This document shows, in pieces, positions 1 through 11,975 of a stretch of DNA of 64,000 nt. This DNA comes from Pyxicephalus adspersus (Eukaryota > Chordata > Amphibia > Anura > Pyxicephalidae). Position 1 is the first letter of the stretch, and every line of letters starts with the position of its first letter. A program made the position numbers and the translations under genes. The DNA lies in NCBI RefSeq assembly GCF_032062135.1, contig NC_092859.1:45204763-45268762 (forward strand), read 5' to 3'. The notes below the pieces were generated by a model. It searched no databases and was not told the DNA's origin. It saw nothing but the letters and a program-made list of their open reading frames with translations.

Positions 1-1194
1 CTCCAGAAAAGTTTCTTTATTACACTTATTGCAGGTGGAGTGTAAAATTGTTGTGCATGAAAAAAAAGAATCTCAGGAGTGGAACACTGTAATATATGTT
101 GCTGTTTAATCTATGTAAAAATGCTAGATGGTTGTCACTGGAGATGAAAATCTAGCATTTGTATAGTAGTTTCCAAATGTTGTTCAGTAATCCTATATAA
201 CAGATTCCTAAATGACTGCAGGAATCACCACCATCCTTTTATTTGTCACATCACCTAAAATCATCAAGAAATATGTAAACATTTATCTTTTACATGCATC
301 AAGTCTACATTTTAAAATTAGTTGTCAGTACAGTTTTACTATACCATGCCTTCCCCAAAGTCTGGATATGTATTAAATGCATTCCTCTTACACCTGGACT
401 CCTGTGGTTTCAATATTAATTATTCAGCCATAAAAATATATCTTCCTGGCTCACCTGCTTTGACCCCCCCCCCGCCTTTTTTTTACCAGCCCTCCAGTGA
501 AATGATGTTTGCTCACTTTCTTTCTGACATAAACCTTTTTTTGTCACTTGGGTTCTGAGTTTATTTTTACCATGGACAAAATATGTATGAAGTTGGTAAA
601 TTCTGTGAGTGTTTTCTTGAGTTTTGCATGCTTAAAGACCATCATAATATTCCTCTCTGCAATGATAATAGGCTGATGATGGAAGTTTAGACTTCATTAA
701 GTCATCCTTCCTAAAGTACCAACCACACTTTGATCCGTATCCAAGAAATGTACCCAGTGAAGATATCTGCAAACCTTTAGTTGTAAAATGAGTGCATACC
801 ATGTTCAGCTTATGGTGCAGTTTACTGTATGCATGCATGCATGGATACCAGATAGGCTTGCTAAATGTGATTGGATACAGTGTTTATATAAATGCATTGC
901 TGAAGCACAGCAGTCCCCATTTTCCGTCTGCAAAGTTGCTAACTAACCTCAATACTGTTGAGGACTGTCAATAATCACATGGTGCATTGTGATGATGAGC
1001 TCATTTCATGCCATTCAAGGGTCATCGTTATTCATTAGTCATAGCCAATGTTCTGGCCATTCTTGGTGGGCTTGATTTACTAGGGCTAGATAACTGTAGT
1101 GACTCCTATGCTGAATTGGGTACTAAGGAATATGTAGACTGCCGTTATTGAAGCCTATGAAAAAGACCTAAGTAATCCTACCTGCCAAAATGTT

Positions 1195-1345
1195 TTTAAA
1201 TACTCATCTGTCCCCATTCTGTTGTGGGATTCGTCATCTTTCTTCTAATTTTTGTGGTTCTGATCTTCAGACATCTTGATTGGCTGAGCTAGGATGATGA
1301 GGATAATGTAACTTCCGCCATGCATGGCAGAGTTGAGTCCCAGCG
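1195..1345. mobile_element. Diverged frog MITE fragment (copy 1 of 3)
   Basis: Shares ordered anchors with 6409-6550 and 62660-62885: CCCCATTC, a TCTTC-rich stretch, GATCTTCAG, CATCTTGATTGGCT and a GGATGA end. Terminal repeats are not preserved here. Probably a non-autonomous DNA element with AAAGYGGAA-type ends as seen in the other copies; family name not certain. Confidence 0.45.
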
Positions 1346-3260
1346 GCCCCTGGGGATGCTGGCATACCTAGAACATTCCCGGCATATTAGTGATCAGGCA
1401 CGAAAGTATGGTTTGTTGTAGAAGGGACATTACCTGACCCTGTCTGCAATAAAGACCTGCTTGATCGCAAATGTTCAAAGCAGAACTTCACATTTGCTTT
1501 GAACTTTATGTTCAGCCAAAACTTATGTTCCTAATTTCGAACAGAGTGATGAAAAGTTAGAACCCCTATTAAATGTTTACTAATACGGTAGTTGAGGCCC
1601 TAAACAGAAAGTGAGGAAAACTCTCAAACAGAAATACAACTCTTTTTTAGTAGAGAAGAGGAAGATTAAAGCCCTGTCAATGCTTTATTTTGCAGACTTC
1701 ATCTAACATCCTGCCTGATGAAGCCAATTTTGGCAGAAAAAAAAGAAAGAAATAGGGATTCTAATCCATCCCAACTTTTTTTTTTTTAAACTAGATAATT
1801 GTGTTGACATACACTTTTATGTGTATATAAACCCATTAACTAAATATTTTGCAGTTTACCAGTTCTTCAATGTGGTGGCTGCACAGGTTTTCTTTTTACT
1901 TTAAGCTTTTTCCACTCTATTTCACTTGTTAGTAAAACCCTTCCTTGTTTTAGGAGAACACCCCTCCAGCATATTTTAACTAACTCGGTTTATTAGGAAT
2001 ATAGAATACTTCCTTTCCCATAACAAATGGAGTTTCAGTGCCAACTAAAGAGAGCATAGGAACATATCACAAGGCCCAATAGGGCTTCTTTTTCCGTGTG
2101 TTCATAGAACATGTTTTCAAGGGTCACTTTACTTAAAAACTTTAAACTTCTATGAACCATTACAGGGGAGATTACATTTCATCTAGCTAGCTTAGCTGCA
2201 AAGCAGTAAGCATGTGCCATTGTGAGATCATCCAATGTGGTATGGTTTGTCTGTTGAAGGGCACTAGATTGTAATTATACCAGTACTAATCAATGAAAAC
2301 ACTTTTTGTCCCTTTTATTAGAACAATTGCTCACAAGAAGACAAAGTTTCATGTTGTAACTGATATTCCTGACCATGATCTCTATGAGAGAGTACAACGT
2401 AGAAGTAATAAGGGTTCATGCCACGGAAGCTTTATGTTTGGAGTAAGACAGATGTGGGAAAAAACCCCAATGGTGAAGTGATAATTATATATAGTTCTAT
2501 GACCCTTGCTGATTTCCTTCAACTGAGACCTGACCAAAGTGGCAGTTATATGGAGATAGATGTATGCTTGTTTGCAGAGTATAATTAATATTAATCAGCA
2601 GTAAATACTTGTCAAACCAAAAGGGAAAAAAAATGTTTGAGGGCATTTCTACTTTTCCACCTAACAAAATCCCATGGGTAGGATCATTTGTAAGCACTGC
2701 AAGTGCTGACTACTTTTTAAGGATGCAAAGTCCAGGGCGTCCTTATCTTTCTCTAAATAGTAAGTGACTGACCTAAAACAAGGATGCAAGGTAAGCTTTT
2801 AGGCATTTTACAATTGTGTTCCAGGTCAATGCCTATAGAAAGTTAAGCTAGGAATAAACTAACTGCCCCACATCTTGTGTGCTGGTCAGTAAAGTTGGCT
2901 AATGTAAGGTGTTATTTTGATATCTTGTGTTCAGTAGTGTACAGTCACACCCAGTTCAATCCCACTGAATGGGAAATGAAAGAAAAAAAAAACCTCATGT
3001 ACTATTCTTGAAGTTGGAGATGGAGTTGGTACATGTTTCCCACTCCCACAGAACTTACATTCTGTAATAGACGTGATTAGTTTTTGATCTCTATGGCTGT
3101 CAACCTTTTAATAAAATGCTCTTTCTCCAGCTTGTTTCGTGGCTATTAATAATATAGTCAGCCTCTGTTACATTTTACCGAATGCTCAGGCATGAGTGAA
3201 ATACTTTATCTGCAGTTATGACATTTTGGCTTTAAGGGTATTTTTTAGAGATCAAACACT

Positions 3261-3262
<2 letters not shown>

Positions 3263-3307
<45 letters not shown>
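3263..3307 (+). repeat. Poly-T tract of 45 bases
   Basis: Uninterrupted T run. It could be the A-tail of an antisense retroposed sequence, but no recognisable element adjoins it. Length is likely polymorphic and error-prone in assembly. Confidence 0.9.
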
Positions 3308-3308
<1 letters not shown>

Positions 3309-4442
3309 GTCTGTCAGATCACTGCAAGTAAACAGTGTTGTCTATTCAAAATCCATAGAACTTTTAAAAAGCAGAAAAAAATCATGACACTGCTTTCAGG
3401 AAAAGTTCTGATTTGACAAATTTAGGACATTTTTTGCCTGCAATAGCTAATTTAAATTCTAAACAGTCAGGATGTTTCTCCCAAAGATAAGTGATACCTT
3501 ACCTTAAATACAATTGCTTTTTTATAAGCACAGTTCTTTAAATATCTCTAAACCAATGTGCCTATCTTGCTTTAGGCAAGCAATGCAGCCTTGGTTTTAT
3601 ATATTTTCCCAAACCAATTCAATTTGGAGTGCTGTTTGCTATGCAGTTATGGCTTGCTGGCGGCAATTTAAAGTTCTACTGCAAGGCTATTTCAAACACA
3701 TATAATTAACAGGTGATGAGTGGAAAAGTTATCTGGAAGCTTGACCGTTTTATTGCTACTCCACAGCCAAAAAATGAGACTATGGGAAAACAGCTAAACA
3801 TTTGGATGAAATACATGTGAAGGAGTTTTTTTACATGCAAAAAAAATTGTCCATTCAGTCCCGAGATACACTTAGCTCTGCCTAAGAAGCACAGCCCTGT
3901 CTAGCAAGACCCCGTGTATCTCTGTTGCACTTAATGCTTAAAGGTGTTGTCCAGTCACAGGCTGGGGGGGAGACAATAAAAGGTGAAGAAGCATACTGAT
4001 TAGCTTTTTTCTGCATCACTTTGCTCTCCTTTTGCCCCTGCTATTACACCATTAGCTGCTCTTCCAGGCTAAGTTTTACTGTACAGTGGATTCCTAGAGG
4101 CTAGTCAGTTGTGGATATCTATGCTGCTTGCATTTAAAATAGATTGAATGCATTTAACTTTAAACCAAAAAAAAAAGGCGGGTTACTTTATTACTTAAAA
4201 CTGTTTTCCTATTAGAAATCTAGTAGTCAAGGACACAGAATGCTGAGCAATGTGTATGTGAACAGAAAGGGCCTAACTTTCTGCAGGGCAAAGTAAACGA
4301 GCCACAATCTTCAATTTTTTCCCAGCTTGCATTCCTGGACTGCCCCATAGCCTTTTAAACTAAGCAAACTTCCCCTACTAATATAGGTGGTCTAATAGAA
4401 ATGCAATGAAAAAAATACTGAACTGAGCTAGTGATTTTAGGC

Positions 4443-4739
4443 CAGGGGTCAGCAAACTTTTTTGGCTACCAGGCTTTGCCCCCCACCAGGAACACACCTG
4501 AAGGGAGAGCCCTCCCCTCCGCAATGCATACAGGGGGAGAGGGAATGTCCCCGGCGGCGGACGTGTTAACATCGGCCATGATAAATAGGTAAGGGAGGCA
4601 TATTAAGGAGGCTCAAGAGCCGCGGGTTGCTGACACATGCCAGCTGGGATTAGGCCAGATCGACCAGGGGGACGTTGGTCCGGAACAGACTACTGGCTAG
4701 GCCGTATATGGCCTAAAGGTCGGAGTTTGCCTACTACTG
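4443..4739. mobile_element. Non-autonomous hAT element, family A, with 8-bp target duplication
   Basis: Begins CAGGGGTCAGCAAACTTTTT and ends in the complementary GAGTTTGCCTACTACTG, the terminal inverted repeats of hAT elements with CAGGGGTCGGCAAACT ends. It is flanked by a perfect 8-bp direct repeat TTTTAGGC (4435-4442 and 4740-4747), the hAT signature. Length 297 bp, with a GC-rich interior including CCTCCGCAATGCATAC. Related copies are at 20221, 37134, 39843 and about 50780. No transposase is encoded. Confidence 0.9.
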
Positions 4740-5468
4740 TTTTAGGCCAAGAGACCATTTAGAGACTGGCTGCAGGGAAAGGTCAAAGCAGTAGCAGATA
4801 AGGTGGCAGGGCAATATTTTAGATTTTAATCAGTTTACCTTGAGACCTAAGTAGTTGTAAAGGTATTCCAAACGGTCACCAAAGAACTAAAGATTTGTTT
4901 TGTTTGAATGAATATTCTTCCGCCATTCTGTAATTACCAGGTGCCAGAATGTGGTGGTTGTGAAACTTGACTTGCTTTTCAAATAGAGTGTGGATATATA
5001 TATATATATTATATCCATAACTGTACCAAGGTGGTAAACAGGAAAGAGTCTGGTAGAACCTGATAGAGGTAGAAATAGCCAGTTGTCAGGGGGTCAAGTC
5101 ATAAACCTTTGGAAACCGCAGCAGATGGCGAACGTTAAGAATATCAAGCAACATAATGGCTGATGGATACAAATCCAAGTTTTCAAAAATGGCATTGTAG
5201 AAGGATGTTAACAATAAAATCTTGGGATGGAATATTCAGGTAAAACAGGTTTTAAGGAAGTTACAAGACATGAGACTTTTCCGCACCTCGGGCAATTCTG
5301 AAACTCCGATAATGTTATAGTTTAAAGTGTTTTGTGTCCTTTTAATGTACTGTTAGAAGCTTAACTATGTGCTGCAAACCACATTGGAGTGGCCTACTTG
5401 ATGCTTTGGCTGCCAAGTTAGGCTGCTGTGGAAGAACCATACAGTTTCTAGTGCCTGTAGTGCCTTAG

Positions 5469-5495
5469 TAATGTCCGAAGTCGAATCGGACATTA
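5469..5495. repeat. Perfect 10-bp hairpin with 7-base loop
   Basis: TAATGTCCGA is followed after AGTCGAA by its exact complement TCGGACATTA. Too short for a microRNA precursor; function unknown. Confidence 0.8.
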
Positions 5496-5763
5496 CATGA
5501 CTTAACCATGTAGCTGGATGCAGAACTAATGCTGAACACCCTGAGAGGAATCTCGCTTAGCCGGAACACTGGAGATTCTTGAATGAGAAACAGTGAATTG
5601 ATGGTGAACCTTTGGTGGAATCGGTGGGAAGGCACCAATATTCCAATGCCCAGAAAAGGGGCCTGTTAACCAGAGAAAGTCATAAAGCAGCAGAACAGGC
5701 AGGTTGAGTGAGTAGTCCAGGGTAAGAGAGGCTCTTTCTTTGCAACTTAGATTTTGTTTTAAA

Positions 5764-5798
5764 GTGTGCAGCCACTGAAGATGGCAGTGGCTGCACAC
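5764..5798. repeat. Perfect 14-bp hairpin with 7-base loop
   Basis: GTGTGCAGCCACTG and CAGTGGCTGCACAC flank the loop AAGATGG with no mismatch. Flanking bases do not extend the pairing. No transposon ends recognised around it. Confidence 0.85.
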
Positions 5799-6408
5799 CT
5801 CCCCTAGTCCTTTACTATCCCTCTCAATCTACATTTTTCTAGTGTGGGAATGCCCATGCGGTTTGCTTACAGATATTTGGCACTGCACCATAGATACATT
5901 GGATCCCACCACTGATATTATCTGGTTTTGTCTATGTCTGCACACTGACATAGTTCCTTAGCGTAGGTGACAGCAGTCTAGGATGTTATGTTAGGAACAT
6001 CCTTATCTGTTTGACCATGACTGGTATTATGTACTCTTGTTACAACTAAGCTAATTTTCTGGTATTCAGTCCCATTCAATTGTTCATGGATTTACCTTCG
6101 CTTTTATCCTAATTACTCTTTTCCCCCAATCACTGGGCTGTGCTTTGTTAAAAGTTTGTTCTACAATTTGCTCCTTCGCCTGAACATTGGTCTGATTGTC
6201 ATGGAAGTCTGGGCCCAGCTTTAAAGCTAATTACTTTCCTGTTTTCAAAGGGAATACTTTTACCATAAAATAAAAATTGGTGAAAGTGTGCCAAGTAAAA
6301 ACAGAGTAAAAACATTTTTACAAATGTACCCATTTAACTTGTGGGCAAATCAGATGTTGGCATTAACTTACTGTTAATTGTAGCAATGGGAAAGTTGATT
6401 TTGTACTT

Positions 6409-6550
6409 TAAAGCGGAAATGTGTGCTACTCTCATATCCCCATTCCATCCTAGGTCGCTGACATCTTCCTTTACCTGTTCCTCATTATGATCTTCAGCCA
6501 TTGTGATTGGCATGCTGGGATGACACAAGTGGGATTTTATTCATTCATGC
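6409..6550. mobile_element. MITE fragment (copy 2 of 3)
   Basis: Starts CTTTAAAGCGGAAATG, then CCCCATTCC, CATCTTCC, GATCTTCAGCCAT, TGATTGGCATGCTGGGATGAC. The order and spacing match copies at 1195 and 62660. The end resembles the AAAGTGGAA-type termini of TTAA-flanked frog elements (compare 43384-44668); only one end is convincing. Confidence 0.55.
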
Positions 6551-6960
6551 GTGGAAGTTCATTTATAAGTAACTGTTTATAAGTCGTATGTGCTGTTATT
6601 GATCAATGGTGTTATTGTTATTGAACAAATTCATATGCAAATGGTTTATATACTCCTAAGTTTACTAGGTCACTTATCAAGGGAGGCTCCAAATGACACT
6701 GGCAGTAGCAACTGTTTTCCTTGTGCTCGTGTGCAAGATTGGGAGTTGTCTTATCCGTTAAATTTCATGACTGACCTAGTCACAGTATAGCATGCTTGGG
6801 TTATTTGTGGGTCAAGAAAATCAGAAGTCACTGCACTAGGTGCAATTTAAGAGGATCAGCATCACTAATCCACTAGTGGATGTGAGTTATCTTTTTGCTG
6901 CCTCGACAGCCTCCCCCCAGCACCCATGGCAAGAACTATTCTACTGAAGGACCAGGTAGA

Positions 6961-6977
6961 TTTTTTTTTTTTTTTTT

Positions 6978-7016
<39 letters not shown>
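6961..7016 (+). repeat. Poly-T followed by (TA)n microsatellite
   Basis: About 23 T then about 16 TA dinucleotides, directly visible. Simple sequence, slippage-prone. Confidence 0.95.
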
Positions 7017-7017
<1 letters not shown>

Positions 7018-7559
7018 TCATACAATTTTTTTTCTTCTATCTACATTCAACAAGTCATACTCTGTTTTTATAACATGTTCTTTTTAATTTGAAATGTTTG
7101 CAAGCAGCAATTCTCTATAAATATATATAAATCTGACAGTTCTTGTGTTCCATTTTTAATATTTAACAATGGTCCAGTGTGTAGAAGTATCTTATTACAA
7201 AATGTCACTGGTCTCATTTTTCTAGTGCGTGTTTGATTTTCTAATGATTTATATGATGTGCCTTTTGACTCTTTTAATTTATTGGTGGCTCTCCTAATGA
7301 GGATTTCATATCCAAAGGCTATGTTGGAAATTGTTCATTAATAATGATACCGCAAACCCAGTATGCTAGTAATCCGGATCAATTAAATAATTAATTTGTA
7401 TATGTGTATTTTTACATTTTATAGTATTTTGTTATAAAGTGACAAAGTTGTTCTTGATGAGTTTTAGTTTACTTCCTTTATCAGATAAACTAAAAATTAA
7501 GTCTCTTAAGGGACTCTGTAAATTCAGTTAGAGCTGTAGGTCTTATGTAATATGTCTCT

Positions 7560-8320
7560 ATTCCTTATGGCAACACCGGTTCTTCTCCTTCAAATTCCAT
7601 TGGTGTACATCAATTGTCATGCCACAGATTCTGAATTGGATTGAGGTCTTGGCTTTGACTGGACTATTTAAAGACCTTTGTTTTCCGTCTCAAACTCAAA
7701 TCTCTCGCAAACTAAAAAAGATTTTTCTCTAGCAATTGCCCTTTATTTACTGCCATCCATCTTTCCTTTTATCCTGTCTAGTTTTGCTGTCCCTACCAAT
7801 GAAAAACCTTGCAACTGTGTTCCCAGGGTGATAGTAAATGTGGGGCTGGCACCACAGATGACATTTTCCCATGGTGGCCAAAAAGATAAATTTTAGTCTT
7901 ATCTGACCCAGAATAGTTTCTTCATGGGTTTTTGGAGTCTATCACATGCTGCAATCTTCAAATGTGTCTTGTTTTTCTGAACTCATTGGAGTGCTCCTCT
8001 GTCTTTATGTTCCTTCCCTATCATTTTTGTCAGGAGCCTTTCAGAAACTGGTTTCTTTACTGAATTTATTAAGACCTAATGTAGAATTTTGCACACAAGT
8101 GGACCCTAATAAACGAATAAAGAGACTTCTAAAGTAAATTAATTGGACAAGATCCTATTTAGTGGTTTCCTAGCAAAGTGCATAAGTACATATCCACTTT
8201 TCAGGTTACAAGGCCTTTTATTGTCATTCCACTTAAACAGTTTGGCCTATATCATCATCATCATCATATATATGGCTATAGAAGTCTGTAACCTAAAATC
8301 CAGATGAAAAAACATATATT
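7560..8320 (-). mobile_element. Tc1/mariner-family transposon relic
   Basis: On the minus strand the sequence matches the layout of vertebrate Tc1-like elements. The plus strand reads GCCACAGATTCTGAATTGGA with TTGAGGTCTTGGCTTTGACT, later GGCCAAAAAGATAAATTTTA with GTCTTATCTGACC (complement of the conserved transposase segment around the catalytic Asp), and at the far end ACACAAGTGGACC and AGATCCTATTTAGTGG-like terminal sequence. Large internal deletions and stops make it inactive. Terminal repeats are not clean. Confidence 0.75.
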
Positions 8321-10894
8321 TCTAGGTTTTAATGCCACAAAAGGGAGTTAATTTCACATGACACTGGATAATAAAACGCTCTTCATGGACTATAGGTCAA
8401 CTTTAAAGTTTTGACAGCTAAATAGCTGATACAATACCATTTACTCAGGGGCTTCATTGTTTTTTAATGAGTCTACAAAATTACATTCTAATATATTCTA
8501 ACAGTGCTGAACAAAACTGTAATATATTGCAGCATACCTGTCCTTAGATGACCGACCAGCCTTCAGGCTTCTGATATAAAAGGATACAAAAGCACACCTC
8601 GAGGTTCCAGTGGGAAGGTTGGGGATAGCTTTAAATAAGCTTTTAGTCCACTTAACAAAACATAACAGATTTTGAAGCACATTTAATTCCAATCCTTCAC
8701 TCATTTAAATGAGCATACATCCTGATGATTGTGAACATGGCACCTACAGAACTTCTGCGTCTTACAAATTTCTGTTTCCGTGTCTCAGAATAATCTAAAA
8801 TTAATTCTATGGATCATTAACTATCAGAAATATTATTTCCTGTACTAAAAGCAGCAAATGCAACTTGAAATACATTTTTCTAGCTTCATGTGAATGTTTA
8901 TTGGAGAGTGTTCATTGCCCTTATCTATTAAGAAAGGTCTGTGCTTGGAGCGTGATATTGAAAAAGTCCTTGAATAAACAAGGAACAAATAAGGAACAAT
9001 TTCACCCTAAATTATTCATTCGTGCTAGTCTGTTCAGCCTCTACCTCTAGAGTAATGGCTGACAAAACCAGGCAACATTTATTTTACCATTAGTACTTGA
9101 AGAAATTCTTACATTTTAATAATGGTTTGCCTAACACATAAACCTCATGGGCCATGTTATGCCTAGCAATGTTGCAATTTTTTCCAAAGGTTGATTTTTT
9201 TGGTGGCTGCATTTGATTCATAGTAAGTCATACTTCAGCACTAGATTGAGATTCAAACCTCATGTAGAGTATAGGATTCTAGAATAAAATGGTTGCTCCT
9301 TTTAAAAAGCACTAGAGCCAAAATTGATAATTTAGAACTGTAGGATACTCCAAATCTTTATATTAGTAGAATTAAACTTTTGAAGGATATTTAAAACAAG
9401 CTCAATGTTTTTAGACACATACAAATGAATAAATGGCAAACATCCATAACTATGGGAGAACTGAAAAAATAGTTTAAAAAGAAATGATTACTCATTCATT
9501 TCACAATTCTGTGAAATGGCAAGTGCATACAATAGCATAGATATATTGATTTTAGGTGGAGTTGGCAGATGGTAGCTTCATAAGGATGTAGCTAAAGTTC
9601 TATTCAGAGGTATGGAGCTCCAATCTTGGTAGAGAGTGGAAAGTCTGCAAGTAGGAAGAGAATGAAATGAGAAAACTATAGTCTCTTAAGAACAATAGCA
9701 GTAAGAGTTCTTCCCAAATCAGGATGCCAGCCATTTGGGAGGCACTGGGAGTTGAGCAGAGTACCAGTTTTTTAGGCCTGGTTACCCAGGGAGGAAGCAG
9801 AAATTCAAATAGGATTGATAACTTCATGGTTCTTTGGCATCTTCAGCTGGGAAACATGTGTGGGCCTTGCTGCCAGTAGCTCCACGTGGAACCCCTAAAT
9901 AGGCATGATGGTTTTTCCATTGTGACTGTCCGATCTGAGGCTGAAATGAAATTTAAACAAATATTTTTTTTCATTTTTTGAATTGGGTGACCAACCAAAT
10001 CTGTAGGGTCTGTTGTCTGAAGTGAGGTATTTCTAAATGTTTAACAAGATGACTTATTTTCAGGTTTGTCTATATAATTTAGTTAGACTTCGATCTTGAC
10101 TAGGTATAGTGGTTTAGTAGCATTCAATGCTGACTATGCATTATGGACAGAGTATTGCAGGTGCAGTGGTATTGGGTAAATGCACTGGAAGTAAGTACCA
10201 GTCACTGATATTGTGGTAATACATCACTGTGACATTACATCTTATTGTTCCATAATGGAATCACAATCCTGATAAATAATGAGCTCAGTGCTTTTGGCAA
10301 AACTGATTTTGAAGCAAAATTATTGATGATTTTGCTGCAGTGATATTTTGCTAAGTGGAGACTCTGTTTCACTCATTCTGCTAATCAGGTGAAATTTGCT
10401 TAAAATCCAGGATCTTTGCTAAAGTCTGAAAAATTATTTTTTACTACTCCAATAGGGAGAATATTCAGTCTAATATGTGCAAAATATGTACAAATGTGAA
10501 CAATCTTTATTTACTGTTTTAAATTTTGTCTTCTCGTAAAAAAAAAAAAAATTAACTTACATTTACATTAAATTACATTTAAAGCTTGTTGACCCTGTTC
10601 CCTTTGGATCCAATTAAGCATAACTAAGTGAAGTTTTTTTTGCTTAAATAATGAGTGGATAGACAGCAATGGAAAATGTTTGAGCCCCATTTGGGGAGAT
10701 TTAACTCCTTTCTAAGCATAACAATGAACCAGAACAGGAATAGAGTAAAAGTTTTCCAATAGGAACATTTGTTACCATGACAATTATTGACAATACATGA
10801 CAATTATTTTAGATAACACTGGTAGACCTACATCGGCAGACTGGTAAGATTTTTTTTCTCACATAAAGCGGAAAAATATCAGTTTTACCCGGCA

Positions 10895-11975
10895 GTCCTC
10901 ATTTCATCAAATCATCTTCCCTTTCTTTCTCTTTCATTTTTGTCTTTCTGGATACGATCTTTCACCAGCCTGGACTTAACTACCAAATGGGGGTTTTTGT
11001 TCTTGGCAAGCTCGGGGTAGCCAGTATTGCCAGGTATCCTGGCCACCAAAGCAGAGCTGCACATTGACCATTTCCTATAGGGATTATTGAAGAGGGGACA
11101 TCGTCCCTATTAAGATCTAAAAGGAAACAAGCAGATGATCATTTGCAATGGGTTTCCAATCAGAGGTGGGTATAATAATCATTGCATGCATAATCGGTCA
11201 TAATTATACAAATGGTAACTCAAATTTGATCAGAATTATAGCCACTTTATACCAAAGCAACATCTATCCAAGGTCGCCTTTTCCAAGTTGGGGAAAATTG
11301 TGATAGAGGCCCCATCAAAATCTATTAGGGAGTAGTAAGGAAAACGGGAAAATATTGTACCTAGAGGAATCTGGAGGTGCCGCTTTTGGTCTAGGCACTG
11401 TATGCACCCTATCAAGACATAGAGGGGTGGTGGGGGAAGATCCCAAACTTAAAAGATTTCTCCCTTGTTAACTTCTAGTTTATCTGGGCCTGTAGCCTCC
11501 GGCAGGCTCTGGATTCTGAGATTATTCCACCAACTCCAATTCTCAGTGTCTTCCTATGTCGTTCTGCATTGCGCCTCCTGAAGTTCCTCTAATGGCTTTA
11601 ATATGGGAGTCTTTCGATTTGAAATGGTGCTTCATATCAGCAAACATAGAGGTTAAATCTTCTTAGGTTAGGAGAGCCCTTACATATTCAGCAAGAATCC
11701 CTGGTGTGTTGAAACCGGGCTCCAAGGAGCTGTGCAAGGCGGGAGACTCTGGCTCCATCTCATCATGGCTTAGTGAGAGGGCAGGAGGGCTCTGGGAGGC
11801 TACAGATGGGGAGCCCGAGGCATGCTACCGCTGGAGCCAGCTTTGCCCTGCTTCCTCACCATGGTAAACAAGCCTATGAGGTGAGTAGTCTCGGAGTTAA
11901 ACATAGAAGGTACACAGAGCTCTGCGTGAGCACCACTTTCTGGCGCCATCTTTGGCCCGCGTCCCCCATGAGACA
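10895..11975 (-). mobile_element. L1-type LINE 5' end and ORF1 relic
   Basis: Read on the minus strand it starts with GC-richer 5' sequence containing AAGATGGCGCC (near 11945), followed by a decayed open frame starting MVRKQGKAGSS. Further on comes WWNNLRIQSLPEATG, resembling the ORF1 nucleic-acid-chaperone motif RRNNIRIRGLPE of L1 elements. Several stops interrupt the frame. No reverse transcriptase follows, so the copy is cut off inside or after ORF1. Confidence 0.6.

Noticed and set aside
2293..2481. Open frame with HVVTDIPDHDLYERVQRRSN, preceded by a TTTTATTAG acceptor-like site
   Set aside because: Protein-like in composition but no family recognised, no donor and no neighbouring exon; kept out as a gene.
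5764..5798. Hairpin considered as a microRNA precursor
   Set aside because: The stem of 14 bp is far shorter than the roughly 30 bp needed and flanks do not extend it.
10141..10191. WYWVNALE followed by GTAAGT as a possible missing STARD10 N-terminal exon
   Set aside because: The frame upstream does not match the GW-LTY-GV-VWV pattern of the family N-terminus.
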